NCBI GenBank assembly: GCA_023846275.1 | Contig: CM043875.1 | Location: 26,917,470 to 26,981,469, forward strand | Direction of reading: 5' to 3' | Length of the DNA stretch: 64,000 nt | From: Vanilla planifolia | Lineage: Eukaryota; Streptophyta; Magnoliopsida; Asparagales; Orchidaceae | Shown here: in pieces, positions 59,390-64,000 of the stretch | Layout: each line of letters starts with the position of its first letter | How positions within the stretch are numbered: the stretch's first letter is position 1 | Made by a program: the position numbers and the translations under genes | Notes under the pieces: model-generated | The model's input: the letters and a program-made list of their open reading frames with translations, nothing else | The model's database searches: none | What the model was told of the DNA's origin: nothing

Positions 59390-60840
59390 AAATAAAGGTT
59401 AGGAAATTAAACAAGTGATGCTATAATACATTACGTCACGTCACCCAAAGCTGGAATTATTAAATTAAAATAAATCCTTCATTAAATTTTAAGTTATTAA
59501 AAATTCGTGCAATGGAGGATAGGCTTGGCACTAATTACCTGTTTTCAACATGCAAAAGAAGCGTTAATACAAGAAAATAAAAAAAAATATATTATTATAT
59601 ATTTTACCTATCTTTCTATTACATAAAAGGTTTTTTTTTTATTTTTATTCTAATTTTTTGAAAGGATAAGCTTACCTTTTTCCCCTATCCAAATTGTGAA
59701 TTTTTATTGGAACATATATATTTTCTCCTTTTAAATATGTTTTTATTTGCTATGAGTTGTTGGATTATTCCTATGATTGTTGGTTCTGTTTGTTATTTAA
59801 TTGGTGACATTTTTTTTTTATTTTCTTCTTTGTGTTAAGACCTATTTGATTTTCCAATTTTTTGTTTTTATTAAAAATTAAGTCCATAATTGTTTAATTT
59901 TATGAATGACTTCAATGTTATGTCATTGTGAGAGACATATGGTATAATATTAATATGATAAGAAACTTTCTTATAAAACTTAAAAATACAAGGTCAATCA
60001 AAGATAATATCTTATATGATATCCATTTGTTGATAATAAAGTTTAGTAGTTGATAGATTAATCATTTGTTTGAATTTATAATCTCAATTCTAATTTAAAA
60101 TAAATCAATAAATTTTAAATTTTAAATTTAAATATATATTATACCATTTTTTTAATACATAGATATTTGATTAATACTCAAACATATTACAATAGCTTTA
60201 TTATTTTATATTTTGCAATGAAAAAAAATAAGAAAAAAAGTTTTCTTAAAAGAAGTAGACTACAACAAATGTTTTTTTAAATAGAATGTAACTAATGTTT
60301 TCATGAAAAACAAGTATTAAAATATAATTTGAAGTAAAAATACTTGTCATTTTATTTTAGTTAAATATTATGTTTTTGGAATAAAACATCCATTATAATA
60401 AAATGAGACTTTTACAAACAAGAATTGTTATATTGTTGTGTTAATTTTTAATAAAAAGAGTGCAAAATCAACATTTTAGATTTTTTTACTATAAACATTT
60501 TTTTTCATTTGAGATAATCTTTAAAAATAAAAATGTTGAAAAAAATAGTATATAAATTTTTTTGTAAAGAGAGTACATAACAAATTTCTCTTCATAAAAA
60601 ACACATTAATTTGAATTTTTTTTTAAGGTGACAATCATGATTGTCAATAATATGTAAATGATGTCGATTTTTTTTATATCTAGCATTACCCTTGAGTTGT
60701 TAATGAAAAATGTCAATAACATAGAAATAACAAACTAAGATCATACATTGTTGTTTTATCTAATTCTTTTATATTTGAACAAGATCTAGGATTGAATAGC
60801 AAAAGTATTTGATCTCAATATTGTGCTATTTATCTAATTC
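59390..60840. other. AT-rich intergenic DNA
   Basis: No gene or recognisable element is seen between the CAD promoter region and the right Ty3/gypsy relic. Confidence 0.5.
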
Positions 60841-63090
60841 TTTGTCAATTGTTTTCCCAACGAAAGGATGACTGATGTGCCACATCAATAAGGCCATTTT
60901 TTATGATAAACATCCATTGACATTAATTAAGCCAATGATGAAAAATGGAGTTATCATGCTCACAACTCTAATGCTCACAATGGCATGAATAGGATAAGTA
61001 GTAACTTTCTCTCCTAATTTATTGATGATTGGTAAATTCCTCATATAAGATTAATTAATTTTATTACTCAAATAGACTTCTTTATTAATATGCTACATCT
61101 TTTTTTTTGTAAGGATTTTGTGATTCTCATTAGTGCAAATCCAAATGTTTGATCACTTATTATTTTCATAATTTTAAGACATTTGGGGATTAAATACATG
61201 TAATTGTTAATTATTTTTTTTGTTTGTGTTCTATGTTTTACATCGTTGAGAGATTTGGTTGGGAGAAATTGTTTGGTGGAGGATAACATGTGTGATTAAT
61301 ATAATTATGACTCCGTTATTTTGTGCACATTGGTCGATTTTGGTATAATGGGTTAGGTAGTTTTTTTTTCATAAACTTTCAATAATTAATATGCACATAC
61401 ACATGCATATACGTTAATTAATTTTTGTTTTGTTTTATTTTGTTTTGTTCTTTTTTGTTTTCCATGGGTTAGAGAAGCAATTTGATGAAGATTCTAATTT
61501 AATGAGCCAAATAAGTTTTTTCATTAACTTTTAATGTTCGATATAGAGCCAAGCATTATCTTCTATAGGGCATCAGCACCTTTAAGAGAAGAGAATTGTT
61601 ATCAAGTTTGGCAACATATGGTTAAAAGCATTTTAGTCCACTCCTCTTAAGATTTTATGGGCATAGAGGTTTAATTAATATGTTGGCAATGATCTTTTTT
61701 TATTTCTCATCTTTTTAGACCCAAAATTTCATGACCTAAATCATGTCATGACCCAATCTCAAAATAGCAAGATAATATTTTTCTTTCTCATTTTAAGTAG
61801 TTGCAAGATAAGATCATATAAAAAATATTTTATATTCATATTTATTTATTTCTCATGATCTTCTATATTATCAAGTATAAATAATCTTTCTGTCATTCTC
61901 ATTATTTTCTTTCCGTTTTCTTCTTTTTATTTGTTTCATTTTTAGTATTATAAATATATCAATAATAGTAATTTATAATCACTTAAATCAAAATATATAC
62001 AAATGATTCTATGTCATACAAAACACTTATACTATATTACAGTCTATAATAACATTTTATAAAAACTAATAATTTAATCTACTTATATTATAATTATTTA
62101 GTTTTTTTTTATGTGATGTCTTTGAGAGGTTTCCTTAATTACCTATCCCTTTCCTTTATTTTTCTCCTTCATTTTTTGCATAATTTCTATTGCATTATAT
62201 CATTAATGGTTTATTTTTTGTTCCTAAACTCTTAAAAGTTTATACATTTGTTTTCCTATTCTCTAATTTTTTAAAAAATCAATGCTTAAAAAAATTTATT
62301 AAATATAACACAATGATTTTTGTTGTCTTTAAATAAGTGATAAAATAACAAATGATATATTAACAATTTCTACTCATTTTAAATACCTATGGTTTAACTT
62401 CATTTAGATATTTATAAATTTCAATTTTTGGTGGTCTGTATTAATAATAAACTTTTAATGAAATAAAAAAATCTCTAATGCCTTAAAGTTTGAATTATAT
62501 CATAACATTCTCTATTTATAATTCCTCTTTTCTTATTAATTCAAGATTTTTTTTCAAATACTTCAGGTGATTAGTTTTAAATTCATTATAAGTCAAAATA
62601 TCATTGAAATATATCACAAAAAATTTATCAACAAATGACTTTAACATTGTATTCATTAGTCTTATAAAAGTATTAGTTGGATAACCAAAAAAGCATAACA
62701 ATCATTCAAATAATTTATCTATATTTTAAAGACAATATTTCATTCATCACTATATTTGATTTTGATTTTTTATAACCACTTCTAAGATTAATTTTGTAAA
62801 ATAACATGCATTAAATAATAATCAAATGATAATCAAGTCTATGAATATGAAAACTATATTTAATAGTAATTTTATTTATAGTTTACTATTAACACACATC
62901 ATTCAACTACTACCATTCTTAAATATTAACAAGATAATAACCCTTTCTTAAGGATATCATCTACTTATCTTTTTAACTCAACATTCATATTTTTATTCAT
63001 CTGATAATAAGAAAATTTGGTAATCATGATATTGGAATTAGATTTGTAGTATGTTGTGTATCTCTTGATTGAGATAATTCTTTTGAAAGA
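60840..63090 (-). mobile_element. Decayed Ty3/gypsy relic, minus orientation (right arm)
   Basis: Minus-strand translation at 62,516-62,701 shows reverse transcriptase (FIRLMNTMLKSFVDKFFVI, YFNDILTYNEFKTNHLKYLK) closely related to the left arm. Outer parts match the left arm from ATCTCAATCAAGA(A/G)ATACAC (about 63,070) inward to the block near 60,890-61,080. It is one family with 54,300-57,440 but in opposite orientation. It has many breaks and is old. Confidence 0.75.
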
Positions 63091-63129
63091 TCTTCAAGTG
63101 TGATATCAAATAACTCTTTAAGTGTGTTT

Positions 63130-64000
63130 GTTATATGTAACTAGTAATGTCTCTTTTACATTAAGAAAAAAAATAACAAAAAACTAGTTATGTAAACTCT
63201 CTTCTCAAATAATTAAATCCCATCTTTTAAGTCTTATAGAGCAAAATTTCTAAGACATTTTTTGCCAATAAAGATAGTATGATAAATTATCTAGTATAAG
63301 ACAACGAAATATCTTGTACTTTATTTTTTTAAGTAGCTACTATATTTAACTCAAAGGATGGTGTAAGGGGAAGAACTCTTTTAAAAGACTTTATAGGATG
63401 GAGTCTTATATTATGGCCTTATAAATTTAAAAATATAAGAATTCTCTCTATAATTTTGGGAGAAATTGAAAAATAACGATGGAAACCCTAAGATATGGGA
63501 AGGCAAAATGATGAATTTTTATTTCATTCATGCATCACAACAAATCAATAATTGTACTATTTTATAAGCAAATAATCTTGCAAATATTTACTTCTAATTT
63601 AGAAATTTATTTCTGATCTAATTGATAAAGATCAACTTAAAATTTAAAATTATTTAAACATTTAAAAACTTAAAAATACTAACAAATATTTAAAAATACT
63701 AAAAAATGCTTAAAATATGCTAATTAATACTTAAAATATACTAACAAATACTTAAAATTTGCTAACATTATTCCTCCTCAAACTTGAAGTATCTTCAAGC
63801 CTAATTGATTTAGTAATTCTTTAAAATTATTCACTCCAAACGATTTAGTAAAAATATTAACCACTTATTCTTCAGTACTGTAATGTATTAGGCTTATAGT
63901 TTTCTTATTGACATGATCATGAAGAAACTAATATCTTGTCTTGATATACTTTCTTCTACGATGTTAAACTAAATTTTTTACTAATTTGATGGTTGACATA
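63130..64000 (-). mobile_element. Ty1/copia relic, 3' end (continues past the right edge)
   Basis: Minus-strand translation from 64,000 to about 63,785 matches the end of the copia polyprotein (RNase H region): HDHVNKKTISLIHYSTEE, NIFTKSFGVNNFKELLNQLG, LKILQV. A purine-rich tract (GAGGAGGAATAA) follows, and then an LTR that begins TGTTAGC at 63,767 and contains TATAAAATAG. The inner end of the LTR is not settled and the left boundary given is approximate. It is decayed. Confidence 0.75.

Noticed and set aside
54300-63090. Foldback transposon or MITE interpretation of the inverted arms
   Set aside because: The arms carry gypsy reverse-transcriptase traces and no terminal inverted repeat or target duplication encloses the whole, so two inverted retroelement relics are the simpler reading.

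Overview
The window is nuclear DNA from a flowering plant. It is AT-rich and full of retroelements, and its host genes have short plant-type introns with GC-richer exons. Plant-specific families support this: a class V chitinase-like receptor gene, M-type MADS-box genes, a cinnamyl-alcohol-dehydrogenase gene, plant L1 LINEs with RNase H, Ty3/gypsy and Ty1/copia relics, and a plastid-derived insert. A monocot is possible but not shown.

Layout. 1-1,424 (minus) is the 5' part of a GH18 (chitinase-like) receptor gene whose catalytic acid is replaced. It reads through a 77-nt intron into a membrane segment and leaves the window at the left edge. About 2,900-7,900 (minus) is an old, decayed LINE. 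About 10,480-14,640, 14,640-23,340 (continuing after 31,307) and 35,600-40,960 are three related units, each with an M-type MADS-box gene (11,159; 17,298; 39,590). Unit 1 holds a longer MADS gene, a decayed minus-strand gene and an unrecognised plus-strand gene (13,149-13,603). In units 2 and 3 about 1.9 kb is missing, so the MADS 5' part runs straight into the 3' end of that second gene. All three MADS promoters keep a perfect E2F-type site.

A Ty3/gypsy element with 2.23-kb LTRs and a 5-bp target duplication (23,349-31,302) lies in the flank of unit 2 and is young by LTR similarity. Unit 3 carries a mosaic of plastid pieces (trnI/trnA spacer, psaB) between two (TA)n tracts. A two-exon fragment of the splicing factor gene SYF2 lies at 41,022-41,398. 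A tandem array of about seven 0.6-kb units (about 42,130-52,490) is split by a nearly complete 6.5-kb LINE (43,739-50,224; 12-bp target duplication). The right end holds a complete five-exon CAD gene (57,646-59,101, minus) flanked by two decayed Ty3/gypsy relics in opposite orientation, then the 3' end of a Ty1/copia relic at the right edge.

The host genes do not form a pathway. The GH18 receptor is likely a surface sensor, the MADS genes are likely reproductive or cell-cycle-linked regulators, and CAD reduces aldehydes. Much of the structure comes from local duplication, deletion and element insertion. No RNA gene that looks functional, CRISPR array or operon-like arrangement was seen.
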